The notes under the pieces were generated by a model. The model saw nothing but the letters and a program-made list of their open reading frames with translations. It had not been told where the DNA came from and did not search any database. Shown here in pieces: positions 8,731 to 17,738 of a stretch of 64,000 nt of DNA (position 1 is the stretch's first letter; every line of letters starts with the position of its first letter). Source of the DNA: Actinospineispora eucalypti (GTDB lineage Bacteria > Actinomycetota > Actinomycetes > Mycobacteriales > Pseudonocardiaceae); assembly GCA_014208095.1 (NCBI GenBank), contig JACHMT010000001.1:868001-932000 (forward strand). Direction: 5' to 3'. Both the position numbers and the translations under genes were made by a program.

Positions 8731-9636
8731 CGACTCTTCCCTCCACTTAGGCCTTCTCAGGATGGTCTACCTGTGAGCCAGCTGTGCTGTCGAGCCAATT
8801 GGCGGGGTTGCCTACTTAAGGCCTGAGCGGGCAGGATCACATCGGTCCGAAGTCGTACGGCCGGGCCTTCGGGTACGCGTTGAGGCGTGGCATTTGAAAG
8901 GCTCGGCGTCAGTATTTGGGCGCGTTATCGGGACGTGTTCTGTGTTGGCTACCGATTGTCACGCCACTGGCGCATTTCACCGAGTTTGTGAGCAAGGTGG
9001 TCGATCCGTCGTGCCTGTGGCGCGAGGCGCGGCTGTGCCGCTTGAGGGAGGTGTGACAGTTCTGAAACGAAAGTATGGTATTCGTAATAGTCGGAAAATC
9101 AGTGGTCAGGACGCACGCTGTGCCGGTGCGGCCCGCTGACGACGCGAGATGGGTGCACCAGTTGGGTTATGCCGCCCGATCGGCCCGCCGGCCGGTGGGG
9201 TTCGGGTGCGGCCGGCGTGAATTACCGTGCGGCGATTTCGCTATCGACGGTTCAGGTATTTCCGGCCCGCCGTTCCGGAAAGTCGAAAAGCGTGCCGGGG
9301 CCGGCCGGCGTGGCGAATGCGGTTGTGCGAAACTGATTGGCGCCCGAAACGACGTGATAGTTGCTTAATAAACTTGCGCACAGCGGGCCGGCCCAAGCTT
9401 ATTAGGCATTCGAGAACGGCGGAGACATCAAGGGCGTCAAGGTTTTTTTCCGAGCCGGGGATCGTGGCCGAAGCCGGCTCGCGAAATCGTGACGAGAGCA
9501 CACCATCGCGTGACGGTTCCGTTGCGGGGCCGTGACCGCCGGGCTGGACTCGTCACACAGTGCTGCGCGCGCCATAGGTGTTCGACATACTGATCGCGAG
9601 CTACGACGAAGACGTCCGCAAGTATGGAGGCGACCT
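8731..9636. other. Intergenic region between divergent NRPS operon and acyl-CoA dehydrogenase
   Basis: About 900 bases without a convincing gene; a possible 81-codon frame at 8894-9139 has no recognisable content. The base composition drops clearly between about 9060 and 9480. An inverted repeat (arms 9362-9376 and 9394-9408, 13 of 15 matching, each holding a TAATAA/TTATTA core) lies in that AT-richer stretch, and a run of seven T follows at about 9443. The segment must hold the NRPS promoter, and it could hold a regulator site or the remnant of a lost gene. Confidence 0.5.
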
Positions 9637-10830
9637 ATGGCCCGGCTCGCGCAGACCGCCGGACTCACCGATGTGCAGCGGGAGATCCTGTCCACGGTCA
9701 AGACGTTCGTGGACAAGGAGATCATCCCGCACGCGCAGGAGTTGGAGCACTCCGACACCTATCCACAGGACATCGTGGACGGGATGAAGGAGATGGGCCT
9801 GTTCGGGCTCACCATCGAGGAGGAGCACGGTGGGCTCGGCGAGTCGCTGCTCACCTACGCGCTGGTGGTCGAGCAGATCGCCCGGGGCTGGATGAGCGTG
9901 TCCGGCGTGATCAACACCCACTTCATCGTCGCCTACATGATCACCCACCACGGCACCCCGGAGCAGAAGGCCCACTACCTGCCCAAGATGGCCACCGGGG
10001 AGATCACCGGCTCGTTCTCCATGTCCGAGCCGGATCTGGGCTCCGACGTGGCCGCGATCAAGACCCGGGCCAAGCAGGACGGTGACGACTTCGTCATCGA
10101 CGGCGCCAAGATGTGGCTGACCAACGGCGGCAGCTCCAACCTGATGGCTCTGCTGGTCAAGACCGACGAGGGCGCCGAACGGGCGCACCAGAACCTCACC
10201 TGCTTCCTGGTGGACAAGCCGCGCGGGTTCGGCGAGGTCACCCCCGGGCTGACCATCCCCGGCAAGATCGACAAGATGGGCTACAAGGGCGTGGACACCA
10301 CCGAGGCGGTGTTCGACGGCTTCCGCATCCCGGGCGAGAAGATCCTCGGTGACCGGCGCGGCGGCGGCTTCGCGCAGATGATGGACGGCGTCGAGGTCGG
10401 CCGGGTGAACGTGTCCGCGCGGGCCTGCGGCATCGCCATCCGGGCCTTCGAGCTGGCCGTGGATTACGCCCAACAGCGCAGCACGTTCGGTAAACCGATC
10501 GCCCAGCACCAGGCCATCGCGTTCAAGCTGGCCGAGATGGCCACCAAGGTCGAGGCGGCGCACCTGATGATGGTGAACGCGGCCCGGCTGAAGGACTCCG
10601 GCGAGCGGTTCGACGTGGAGGCCGGCATGGCGAAGCTGCTGGCCAGCGAGTACTGCGCGGAGGTCACCCAGGAGGCTTTCCGCATCCACGGCGGCTACGG
10701 CTACTCCAAGGAGTACGAGATCGAGCGGCTGATGCGGGAGGCCCCGTTCCTGCTCATCGGCGAGGGCACCTCGGAGATCCAGAAGACCATCATCAGCCGG
10801 GGGCTGTTGCGGGAGTACCGTTCGCGGTAA
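9637..10830 (+). CDS. Acyl-CoA dehydrogenase
   Basis: 397 residues with the complete acyl-CoA dehydrogenase fold: N-terminal helical domain, beta domain with FSMSEPDLGSD and WLTNGG flavin-contact motifs, and C-terminal helical domain with RSTFGKPIAQHQ and RIHGGYGYSKEYEIER. The catalytic base is the Glu of IGEGTSEIQ. FAD-dependent alpha,beta-dehydrogenation of a short or branched acyl-CoA is expected; the substrate is not evident. The ATG at 9637 has GGAGG seven bases upstream, while the open frame reaches back to 9532 without a ribosome site. The next gene begins about 35 bases downstream. Confidence 0.93.
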   Translation: MARLAQTAGLTDVQREILSTVKTFVDKEIIPHAQELEHSDTYPQDIVDGMKEMGLFGLTIEEEHGGLGESLLTYALVVEQIARGWMSVSGVINTHFIVAYMITHHGTPEQKAHYLPKMATGEITGSFSMSEPDLGSDVAAIKTRAKQDGDDFVIDGAKMWLTNGGSSNLMALLVKTDEGAERAHQNLTCFLVDKPRGFGEVTPGLTIPGKIDKMGYKGVDTTEAVFDGFRIPGEKILGDRRGGGFAQMMDGVEVGRVNVSARACGIAIRAFELAVDYAQQRSTFGKPIAQHQAIAFKLAEMATKVEAAHLMMVNAARLKDSGERFDVEAGMAKLLASEYCAEVTQEAFRIHGGYGYSKEYEIERLMREAPFLLIGEGTSEIQKTIISRGLLREYRSR

Positions 10831-10864
10831 TGATCCAGCGCGCGCCCGCGAGGAGATGGCACCA

Positions 10865-11386
10865 GTGACGACGCCGCCGTTCGGGAACATGGGGCAGAGG
10901 AGTCCGGGGCTGCCCAACCTGCCGACGCCCCCCACCGGCTGGCCGGTGGGCTCGTACGCCACCTACGCGGAAGCCCAACGGGCCGTCGACTACCTGGCCG
11001 ACCACGACTTCCCGGTCGGCGACGTGACGATCGTGGGCGTGGACCTGATGCTGGTCGAGCGGGTGATCGGGCGGCTCACCTGGGGCCGGGTGCTGGCCAG
11101 TGGGGCGCTGTCCGGCGTGTGGATGGGTCTGTTCGTGGGCCTGTTGCTGGCCTACTTCCAGAACAACTACGGCGCGGTGATCGTCGGCGTGGTGGGCGGT
11201 GTGCTGTTCAGCGTGCTGTTCGCCGCGCTGAGCTACTCGTTCACTCGCGGGCGCCGGGACTTCACCTCGGCCAGCCAGCTGGTCGCCGGCCGGTACGACG
11301 TGCTGTCCGCGCCCCGCAACGCGGAGCAGGCCAAGGACATGCTGGCCAAGCTGGCCATGGGTCCCGGGCCGGAGAGCGTCGACTGA
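10865..11386 (+). CDS. General stress protein 17M-like membrane protein
   Basis: About 173 residues. A Pro/Gly-rich leader is followed by a small alpha/beta module (SYATYAEAQRAVDYLADHDFPVGDVTIVGVDL) typical of the YflT/general-stress-protein-17M family, then a hydrophobic hairpin with two membrane segments (GALSGVWMGLFVGLLLAYF and AVIVGVVGGVLFSVLFAALSY) and a second short alpha/beta tail. The GTG at 10865 is preferred because GAGGAG ends directly against the ATG at 10856 but is well spaced from the GTG. Its role is unknown beyond the family name, which comes from Bacillus stress induction. Confidence 0.75.
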   Translation: MTTPPFGNMGQRSPGLPNLPTPPTGWPVGSYATYAEAQRAVDYLADHDFPVGDVTIVGVDLMLVERVIGRLTWGRVLASGALSGVWMGLFVGLLLAYFQNNYGAVIVGVVGGVLFSVLFAALSYSFTRGRRDFTSASQLVAGRYDVLSAPRNAEQAKDMLAKLAMGPGPESVD

Positions 11387-11404
11387 CGGGTGACCGGGGC
11401 GGTG

Positions 11405-12169
11405 ATGTCCGAGTCCGGGGCGGCCGAGCCGGGGACGTCCTGGCGAGCGGACTACTCGCCCCTGGCGCCGGGCTACGACCGCCTGGTCGGCATCCTCGAC
11501 GCCAGTGCCGGGTACCACGAGCAGCTTCGGCTGTCCGTGCGGCGGATGGGCCTACCGGCGCGCGGCGCCGGCCTGCGCCTGCTCGACGTGGGCTGCGGCA
11601 CCGGCGCGTCCACGGCGGCGCTGCTCCAGGTGCTGCCGGAGGCGGAGATCGTCGCGGTGGACGCCTCCGCCCCGATGCTCGAGCGGGCGAGGGCCAAGTC
11701 CTGGCCGCGCGGGGTGCGGTTCGTGCACGCCGGCCTGGACCAGCTGGCCGGCGGGTCGGAAGGGCTGCCGCGCGCCGCGCGCGGGCCGTTCGACGGCGCC
11801 CTGGCCGCCTTTCTGCTGCTCGGCCTGCCACCGGGTGAGGTGGATGCCGCGCTGCACGCGCTGTGCGGGCTGTTGCGGCCCGGCGCCCCGCTGGCGGTGC
11901 ACGACTGCTCGGTGGCCGACTCGCTGGGCGCCCGGGCGCGCTGGCTGGCGCTGAGCTGGGGACTGGTCATCCCGGCCGGCGCACTGGTCACCGGCCACAC
12001 CGAGGTGTACCGGCGGCTGTGCCGCTCGGTTCGGGGGTTCGACCGGGTGGCCGACTTCGAGCGCCGGTTGTCCGCCGCCGGTTTCACCGACCCGCGCAGC
12101 CAGTCCGTGCCCGGCTGGACCCGGGACATCGTCTACACCTTCCTGGGGCGGAGGCCGGTGAGCTCGTGA
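11405..12169 (+). CDS. Class I SAM-dependent methyltransferase
   Basis: About 254 residues with the Rossmann SAM-binding motif LRLLDVGCGTGASTAALL, the acidic post-I residue in AEIVAVDASAPMLERAR and a motif IV-like FDGALAAFLLLGLPPGEVDAALH. The C-terminal part (RARWLALSWGLVIPAGALVTG, YRRLCRSVRGFDR) resembles ubiquinone/menaquinone-type methyltransferases of unknown substrate. It starts four bases after the preceding gene if the GTG at 11390 is used; the ATG at 11405 gives a more usual N-terminus. The substrate cannot be named. Confidence 0.8.
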   Translation: MSESGAAEPGTSWRADYSPLAPGYDRLVGILDASAGYHEQLRLSVRRMGLPARGAGLRLLDVGCGTGASTAALLQVLPEAEIVAVDASAPMLERARAKSWPRGVRFVHAGLDQLAGGSEGLPRAARGPFDGALAAFLLLGLPPGEVDAALHALCGLLRPGAPLAVHDCSVADSLGARARWLALSWGLVIPAGALVTGHTEVYRRLCRSVRGFDRVADFERRLSAAGFTDPRSQSVPGWTRDIVYTFLGRRPVSS

Positions 12170-12201
12170 GCGGGCGCAAGCCTCGGCTCGAGGGTGTGGG
12201 T

Positions 12202-12264
12202 TGATCGCGGTTTGTGGTGGTTCAGCCTCGAAAATCGACGCTAAAACACCAGAGACGACGATCA
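12202..12264. repeat. 63-bp palindromic repeat, copy A
   Basis: Two imperfect inverted arms of about 26 bases, beginning TGATCG and ending CGATCA, surround the centre TCGAAAATCGA. Two other copies of identical length are at 28720 and 33723. Arm differences between copies are scattered, as expected for an old dispersed element that still keeps its pairing. Confidence 0.8.
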
Positions 12265-12432
12265 CCGGTCGACGCATCCCACGGGGCGTGGGTTTGCCGT
12301 GGTTACCGAGCGTGGGGCGGGTTACGGGTTGCTCGGCGGCCTGTCCCAGGTGAGGTGCGGCTGAGGGTTGTTCGATCTTGGAGAAACAGCCATGAACCGC
12401 ATCTCGACGAAGATCACCCGCTGACCGGCCTT

Positions 12433-12458
12433 CGCCGCCCGAGCCGTCTTTGGAACCC
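12433..12458 (-). repeat. Partial copy of the TTTAAAGATCGGCT repeat family
   Basis: Read on the minus strand it gives GGGTTCCAAAGACGGCTCGG followed by GCGGCG, a diverged match to the head of the repeat found at 19501, 33540 and 61007. It lies at the 3' end of corA. Confidence 0.5.
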
Positions 12459-12468
12459 GACCTCTAAC

Positions 12469-13575
12469 TCAAAGCCACTGGTTGCGGCGGAAGGTGCGGT
12501 ACATGAGCGTGCAGACGGTGCCGATCACCAGCCAGACGGCGGGATAGCCCCACGGTTGGTGCAGCTCGGGCATGTAGTCGAAGTTCATCCCGTAGATGCC
12601 GGCGATCATGGTGGGCACCGAGATCAGGCCGGCGTACGCGGTGATCTTCCGCATGTCGTTGTTCTGCTGCATGGTGATCTTGGCGAGGACCGCGTCCACC
12701 AGGGTGGTGAGCAGCTCGTCGAAGCCGCTGACCCGCTCGGCCACGGTGGTCAGGTGGTCGTCGACGTCGCGGAAGTAGGAGCGCACCTCGTGCGGAATCA
12801 GCGAGCTGTAGCCCTCGGCCAGCCGGCGCAGCGGCTGCCCCAGCGGCATGACGGCGCGGCGCAGCTCCAGCACCTCGCGCTTCATGACGTAGATCTGCTC
12901 GGAGCCGACCTGCGAGCGCGGCTCGAAGACCTCGACCTCCATCAGGTCGATGTCGGCCTCGATCGCATCGGTGACCTCAAGGTAGGAGTCGACCACGTGG
13001 TCGGCCAGCGCGTGCAGCACGGCGGCCGGGCCGAGGGCGAGCTGCTCGGGGTCCTCCTCCAGCTTGAGCCGCACGTCGTGCAGCCCGGAGTGGTTGCCGT
13101 GCCGCACGGTGACCACGAAGTCGCGGCCGACGAAGGCCATCACCTCGCCGGTCTCCACCAGCTCGGCGGAGGTGGTCGGCTCGGCGTGCCCGACGTAACA
13201 GACCGTCTTGAGCACGGCGAAGAGCATGTCCTCATAGCGCTCCAGCTTGGGCCGGTTGTGCGCGTGCACCGCGTCCTCGACGGCCAGCTCGTGCAGCCCG
13301 AAGGTCTCCGCGATGCCGGTGATCTGCTCGTCGTCCGGCTCGTGCAGGCCGATCCAGACGAAGGCGTTCCCCTCGTCGCCGCCCCGGTCGCGCACCTCGC
13401 GGACCGCGCGCTCGTGGCTCCACCGGCCGGGCAGCCGGTGACCGTCGATGTAGACCGCACAGTCCACCACATACGCGGAAAGCGGAACGGGGATGTTTGG
13501 CTCGGTGGAAAGCCGGGAACGACTATTCAGCTTCATGCGCGCACCGCGGGCGCGCAGCGACATGAGGTTGGCCAC
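12469..13575 (-). CDS. corA: CorA-family magnesium/cobalt transporter
   Basis: 368 residues. A large cytoplasmic N-terminal domain with long helices is followed by two C-terminal membrane segments around the selectivity motif YGMNF (IAGIYGMNFDYMPELHQPWGYP), as in CorA channels, and a short basic tail (RTFRRNQWL). It should form a pentameric Mg2+ channel in the plasma membrane. The GTG start at 13575 has GGAGG four bases upstream, slightly close; an in-frame ATG four codons later is an alternative. It diverges from the MaoC gene. Confidence 0.93.
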   Translation of the reverse strand: MANLMSLRARGARMKLNSRSRLSTEPNIPVPLSAYVVDCAVYIDGHRLPGRWSHERAVREVRDRGGDEGNAFVWIGLHEPDDEQITGIAETFGLHELAVEDAVHAHNRPKLERYEDMLFAVLKTVCYVGHAEPTTSAELVETGEVMAFVGRDFVVTVRHGNHSGLHDVRLKLEEDPEQLALGPAAVLHALADHVVDSYLEVTDAIEADIDLMEVEVFEPRSQVGSEQIYVMKREVLELRRAVMPLGQPLRRLAEGYSSLIPHEVRSYFRDVDDHLTTVAERVSGFDELLTTLVDAVLAKITMQQNNDMRKITAYAGLISVPTMIAGIYGMNFDYMPELHQPWGYPAVWLVIGTVCTLMYRTFRRNQWL

Positions 13576-13798
13576 GAGGCCTCCAGGATCTCCAAGCCGG
13601 AGCTGGATGGCTCACGGCGACGGATGGGCACCTGGCCCCCGCCCGCGTGTGGATCCGGATCAGCCGGACTCCGCGGTGGGGACCCGGCTGGTACTGCAGC
13701 CTGGCGCAGTGTCCACCGGCCCCACCTCCTCAGATAGCCCGCTCGAGTGCATAGGGTACCTCGAAACCAGAGTGCGCATCGTTACGGAGGCGTGTGAC

Positions 13799-14314
13799 AT
13801 GCAGTTCGGGCGTTACTACGAGGAGTTCGAGGTCGGCGCGGTGTACAAGCACTGGCCCGGCAAGACGGTGACCGAGTACGACGACCACCTGTTCTGCCTG
13901 CTCACCATGAACCACCACCCGCTGCACATGGATGCGCACTACGCTGAGGAAACCACAGACTTCAAGCGCAACGTGGTGGTCGGCAACTACATCTACTCGC
14001 TGGTGCTCGGCATGTCGGTGCCGGACGTCTCCGGCAAGGCGATCGCCAACCTGGAGATCGAGTCGCTCAAGCACACCAAGCCGACCTTCCACGGCGACAC
14101 CATCTACGCCGAGACCGAGGTCCTGGACAAGACGGAGTCGAAGTCCAAGGACGACCGGGGCATCGTCTACGTGGAGAGCCGGGGCTACAAGCAGGACGGC
14201 ACCGTGGTGTGCACCTTCCGCCGCAAGGTGATGGTGCCCAAGCGGTCCTACGGCGACGCGCGCGGCGGCGAGCAGCCCGGCCGGCCGGTACCCGGCGCCG
14301 AAGGCGTCGGCTGA
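13799..14314 (+). CDS. MaoC-family dehydratase
   Basis: 171 residues with a hot-dog fold. The hydratase 2 motif is seen around YDDHLFCLLTMNHHPLHMD, where the Asp and His would act on the enoyl- or mesaconyl-type CoA substrate, followed by RNVVVGNYIYSLVLGMSV. The ATG at 13799 has GGAGG eight bases upstream; the frame is open further 5' but overlaps corA antisense. A reversible hydration of an enoyl-CoA is expected. The exact substrate is not clear; genes of this subtype are often found near acyl-CoA metabolism. Confidence 0.88.
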   Translation: MQFGRYYEEFEVGAVYKHWPGKTVTEYDDHLFCLLTMNHHPLHMDAHYAEETTDFKRNVVVGNYIYSLVLGMSVPDVSGKAIANLEIESLKHTKPTFHGDTIYAETEVLDKTESKSKDDRGIVYVESRGYKQDGTVVCTFRRKVMVPKRSYGDARGGEQPGRPVPGAEGVG

Positions 14315-14344
14315 GCACGCGCCCAGTTAGGCGCGTGCGGGAGA

Positions 14345-14806
14345 TAGAGGCCTGAGCAGATGCCGCCCACCGGCGCAGGAAGGTCGGCTCCATCAGCAGC
14401 CGGGCCATCCGGGCCGCGACCAGCCGCGCCCCGCGCTCGTCGCCGGCCTCGCGCAGCCGGCCGGGCAGCGGCTCGGGGTGGCCAGCCACCAGCCCGGGTC
14501 GCCCCGGTGGGTGCCGAGTTGCTCGGTCAGCCAGTCCGCCACCGTGCGTGCGGTGAGTCGCGCCGGATGGCCGTCGAGCCGGTCGGGGGCGTGTTCCAGC
14601 GCGGCGCGGACCTCGGCCACGTGTTCCGGGGCGGTGAACACGAGCAGCCGGGCGGCCCAGTTGTGGTCGGTGGACCGGGGCGAGTCGTAGCCGAGCACCT
14701 CGGAGCCCTCACCCAGCAGCGCGGCGGCGTGCGGGCGGCGCAGCAGCGGGCGGATCGCGCGGTACAGCTCGGCCGAGAGTTCCCGGCCGGGGCGGAAATC
14801 GGGCAT
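14345..14806 (-). pseudogene. Decayed DUF4037-type gene
   Basis: The frame from 14806 begins like DUF4037 proteins (MPDFRPGRELSAELYRAIR, then ALLGEGSEVLGYD and STDHNWAARLLVF) and continues to about ADWLTEQLG. After WWLATP, near 14470, the family-like reading moves to another frame (GRLREAGDERGARLVAARMA then RLLMEPTFLRRW), which resembles the family's late EVGDELGSR/ARLVRDLMRL segment. The region normally between these segments is missing, so the gene has both a frameshift and an internal deletion and is too short to function. DUF4037 proteins have a nucleotidyltransferase-like start of unknown function. Confidence 0.65.
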
Positions 14807-14875
14807 CGACGGCGATTCTGCCCGCCGTGTACCTTGGGCGCATTAAACATACGCTGTTCGGTTAAGAGGTGCGGG

Positions 14876-16483
14876 ATGGACAGTCCGGTGCACACCCGGT
14901 CGGCGCCGGGGACTCGCTGGTCGACGGTCAACTACGCCGAGGCGATCCAGGGCGTGCAGTCGCCGTTGGGCTGGACGTACTGGGCGCACACCATGGAGCT
15001 GTCGCTGCGCCGCGCCTTCTTCCAGATCGGCGTGTTCAGCCGCCGCGAGGTGCCGCCGCCGGCCAGTCCGGACGAGCGCACCAGCGGCGCGTTCTACGGC
15101 TACGCGGCGGGCAACGTGACGTTGTTCCGGCGGATCGGCGACGCGGTGCCGGGCACCGATGCGGACGCGCTGGTGGAGCAGATGTTCGGCGAGCGGCGTC
15201 CTCCGGTGCCCAGCCGGACCCCGTTGCGCGGCCGGCTGCGTTCGCTGGTTGTGCTGGTCAAGCTGCCGGTCGCCACGGTCGGCCAGGCCAGGGCGCTCGG
15301 CCCGGCCCGGCGCGGGGTGGGCGCCTGGTGGCGGGCGAACGTGGTCGACCGCCCGCCGACCACGGCGGCGGAGGCCACCGAGCTGCTGCGTGACTCGGTG
15401 CGGTGGTTCGCCCGGGTCGGCACCGCGCACACCGTGCTGACCATGGTCGGCCAGGCGCTGGCCGAACAGGTGGAACGGCTGGCGCCGCGCGGTCGGGAAC
15501 AGGCCTCGGACCTGATGACCGGGTACGGCTCCTTCGAGGAGACGGCCATGCTCGGTGATCTGTGGGAGCTGGCCGGTGGCCGGCTGGAGTTGGCCGAGTT
15601 CCTCGGCAGGCACGGCTACCACGGCCCGGATGAGGGCAACCTGACCAGCGTGGTGTGGCGGGAGGACCCGGCCCCGGTGCACCGGCTGGCCCGGCGTTAC
15701 CGGGACGCCGAGGTGGACCACCCGCGCGCCAACGAGGCGCGTCAGCTGGCCCGGCGGGAGGCGGCCGAGCGGGAGCTGTTCGCCGGCCTCGGCGCGGTGG
15801 ACCGGGTGCGCGCGCGGGCGGTGCTCTGGGCGGCTCGCCGGCTGATCCCGATGCGGGAGGTGGGCAAGTCCGGCTTCCTGCACGCGCTGGACGGGGCGCG
15901 GTGCGCGGCCCGGACCCTCGGCGCGCGGTACGCCGAGGCCGGCCTCCTGGCGGACGCCGAGGACGTCTTCTTCCTGACCCTGGACGAGCTGCTGGCCGGC
16001 CTGCGCGAACCGGCGCACGAGCTGGTCGAGCGCCGGCGCGCCGACCACGTCCGGTTCCAGGGCCTGCGGCTGCCCCCGGCCTGGACCGGCGACCCGGTGC
16101 CGGAGGAACGTTCGGAACCCGCGGTGGCGGCCGCGCCGGCCGAGGTCACCGAGCTGCACGGGATCGGCGTGGTCGGGGACGTGGTGACCGGGCGGGCCCG
16201 GGTGATCACCGATCCCGCCGACGCCGACCTGGACCCCGGCGACGTGCTGGTGTGCCGCACCACCGATCCCAGCTGGACGCCGTTGTTCCTGGTCGCCGCC
16301 GCGTTGGTGATCGACACCGGCGGCGCGATGAGCCACGGCGCGATCGTCGCCCGGGAGCTCGGGGTCACCTGTGTGATCAACACCGGCACCGGCTCCCTGG
16401 ACATCCCGGACGGCGCCACGGTCACCGTGGACGGCCGCGCCGGCCTGGTCACCATCAAGCCGTCCGATCAGGTACGTCCTTAG
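14876..16483 (+). CDS. PEP-utilizing enzyme swivel-domain protein
   Basis: About 535 residues. The C-terminal 90 residues are a PEP-utilizer phosphohistidine swivel domain with the active-site His in GGAMSHGAIVARELGVTCVIN, preceded by GDVLVCRTTDPSWTPLF. The rest is a helical region seen in PEP synthase- or rifampicin phosphotransferase-like proteins; no separate ATP-grasp domain was recognised. The ATG at 14876 follows AAGAGG; upstream codons overlap the decayed DUF4037 gene. A phosphotransfer role is likely from the swivel domain, but the acceptor is unknown. Confidence 0.75.
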   Translation: MDSPVHTRSAPGTRWSTVNYAEAIQGVQSPLGWTYWAHTMELSLRRAFFQIGVFSRREVPPPASPDERTSGAFYGYAAGNVTLFRRIGDAVPGTDADALVEQMFGERRPPVPSRTPLRGRLRSLVVLVKLPVATVGQARALGPARRGVGAWWRANVVDRPPTTAAEATELLRDSVRWFARVGTAHTVLTMVGQALAEQVERLAPRGREQASDLMTGYGSFEETAMLGDLWELAGGRLELAEFLGRHGYHGPDEGNLTSVVWREDPAPVHRLARRYRDAEVDHPRANEARQLARREAAERELFAGLGAVDRVRARAVLWAARRLIPMREVGKSGFLHALDGARCAARTLGARYAEAGLLADAEDVFFLTLDELLAGLREPAHELVERRRADHVRFQGLRLPPAWTGDPVPEERSEPAVAAAPAEVTELHGIGVVGDVVTGRARVITDPADADLDPGDVLVCRTTDPSWTPLFLVAAALVIDTGGAMSHGAIVARELGVTCVINTGTGSLDIPDGATVTVDGRAGLVTIKPSDQVRP

Positions 16484-16488
16484 GTGGA

Positions 16489-16908
16489 TTAGCCCTTTGG
16501 CATGACCCGCCAGTCGGTCAGGACCTCCGTCAGGCCGGGCACGAGCGGCAACGCGGCGTAGTTGACCGCATCAACCCATCGAGCGTCCGACGCGTCAGAC
16601 GCGCCCCTGGGTTCCTCCGGCCCGACCACCTCGCAGAAGTAGTCGGCGATGACGAACACCCCGCCGTTCCCGGCCGGCCGCTCCACCCGGCCGAGCAGCC
16701 GCCCGGCGCGAACCCGCAGGCCGGTCTCCTCGTGTACCTCACGAATCACCGCCTGCTCGTCCGTCTCGCCGGGCTCCACCCGGCCGCCGGGCAGCGACCA
16801 CAGTCCCAGCCCGGGCTCCTGGGCGCGCCGGATCAGCAGCAGTCGGCCGTGTCGGTCGTGCACCACGGCGCCGACACAGGGGATTTGCTCACTCACCGTG
16901 GTGAGCAT
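16489..16908 (-). CDS. Nudix hydrolase
   Basis: 139 residues carrying a complete Nudix box (GRVEPGETDEQAVIREVHEE followed by TGL; GX5EX7REUXEEXGU) that coordinates Mg2+ for hydrolysis of a nucleoside diphosphate-X compound. The N-terminus resembles NUDIX members with HDRHGRLLLIRRAQEPGLG. It is convergent with the PEP-utilizer gene, with six bases between stops. The substrate is not predictable from sequence. Confidence 0.9.
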   Translation of the reverse strand: MLTTVSEQIPCVGAVVHDRHGRLLLIRRAQEPGLGLWSLPGGRVEPGETDEQAVIREVHEETGLRVRAGRLLGRVERPAGNGGVFVIADYFCEVVGPEEPRGASDASDARWVDAVNYAALPLVPGLTEVLTDWRVMPKG

Positions 16909-17017
16909 CTCATATTCACTCCATTGGCGTATGCCCGCGAGTCACGTTCCCCAGTCGGGGGTTCGTGCTGTACAACAAGATCCGACACTTTGTGGGGCAC
17001 TCGGATGGTGGCTAGAG

Positions 17018-17176
17018 ATGAATCTCAAGAAGCTCGTCGGCTTTCTCGTGGTCATCTTCGTGTTGTTCTGGATCATTTCCCAGCCAGGCAACGCGAGTGG
17101 CACGGTGAACAACCTCCTCGCCAACCTGAGGGACGCGGGCGAATCGCTGGTGACGTTCATCGGCGGTGTCTTCTAG
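17018..17176 (+). CDS. Small single-pass membrane protein
   Basis: 52 residues, MNLKKLVGFLVVIFVLFWII followed by a polar stretch and a weakly hydrophobic end (GESLVTFIGGVF). The first 20 residues form one membrane helix with a positive-inside start. It lies 28 bases upstream of the PH-domain membrane protein, in the same direction, and may be its partner. No family was recognised. Confidence 0.6.
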   Translation: MNLKKLVGFLVVIFVLFWIISQPGNASGTVNNLLANLRDAGESLVTFIGGVF

Positions 17177-17204
17177 ACTTGGTGCTGGCGGATAGGCGGT
17201 AGCC

Positions 17205-17732
17205 GTGCTTGCACCCAGGGAAATCGACGAATACATCCTGCCCACCGAGCGCCGGGTAATCCGGGTGCGTGTGCACTGGTCGACGCTGCTGTGGGACATG
17301 ACCCAGACCGCGCTTGCGCTGGGCCTGCTGGTGGCGATCCAGCGATACGTGCCGGCCAGCCTGGTGCTGGACAACCTGACCTGGTACGCCGGGCTGGTCG
17401 TGGTGGTGCGGTTGACCATCATCGTGATGCTGTGGTGGGTGGAGCGGATCGTCATCACCGACAAACGGGTGATGCTGTCCACCGGCATCATCACGCACAA
17501 CATCGGCATGATGCCGCTCGGCAAGGTCACCGACCTCACCTTCCGGCGCACCCTGACCGGCCGGATGATGGGCTACGGCACGATGGTGATCGAGTCGGCC
17601 GGTCAGATCCAGGCGCTGAACCAGATCGACTTCATGCCTCGGCCGGAGGAGATCTACGAGGCGCTGGCCGAGTTGATCTTCGGTGACAAGAAGCAGACCC
17701 GCTCGCACCTGCTGTCCAAGCCCAAGCGCTGA
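17205..17732 (+). CDS. PH-domain (bPH2/DUF304) membrane protein
   Basis: 175 residues. Two membrane helices (LLWDMTQTALALGLLVAIQ and WYAGLVVVVRLTIIVMLWW) precede a bacterial PH domain with the usual ITDKRVMLSTGIITHNIGMMPLGKVTDL pattern split here as ITDKRVMLSTGI and NIGMMPLGKVTDL. Proteins of this class are plasma-membrane proteins of unknown function, some near cell-envelope genes. GTG start at 17205. The PHP gene begins seven bases after its stop. Confidence 0.85.
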   Translation: MLAPREIDEYILPTERRVIRVRVHWSTLLWDMTQTALALGLLVAIQRYVPASLVLDNLTWYAGLVVVVRLTIIVMLWWVERIVITDKRVMLSTGIITHNIGMMPLGKVTDLTFRRTLTGRMMGYGTMVIESAGQIQALNQIDFMPRPEEIYEALAELIFGDKKQTRSHLLSKPKR

Positions 17733-17738
17733 CCGCCC

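Larger units (their letters stand above)
12170..12468. other. Convergent intergenic region with two dispersed repeats
   Basis: Three hundred bases between convergent genes. It holds one full 63-bp palindromic repeat (12202-12264) and, near the end, a minus-orientation piece of the GGTTTAAAGATCGGCT-type repeat (12433-12458). No coding potential was seen. Confidence 0.7.

Noticed and set aside
8894..9139. An 81-codon open frame in the gap after the NRPS
   Set aside because: No ribosome site, no recognisable domain and composition unlike neighbouring genes.
9362..9450. Inverted repeat plus T-run as a Rho-independent terminator
   Set aside because: The T-run is about 35 bases after the stem, and no gene ends just upstream.
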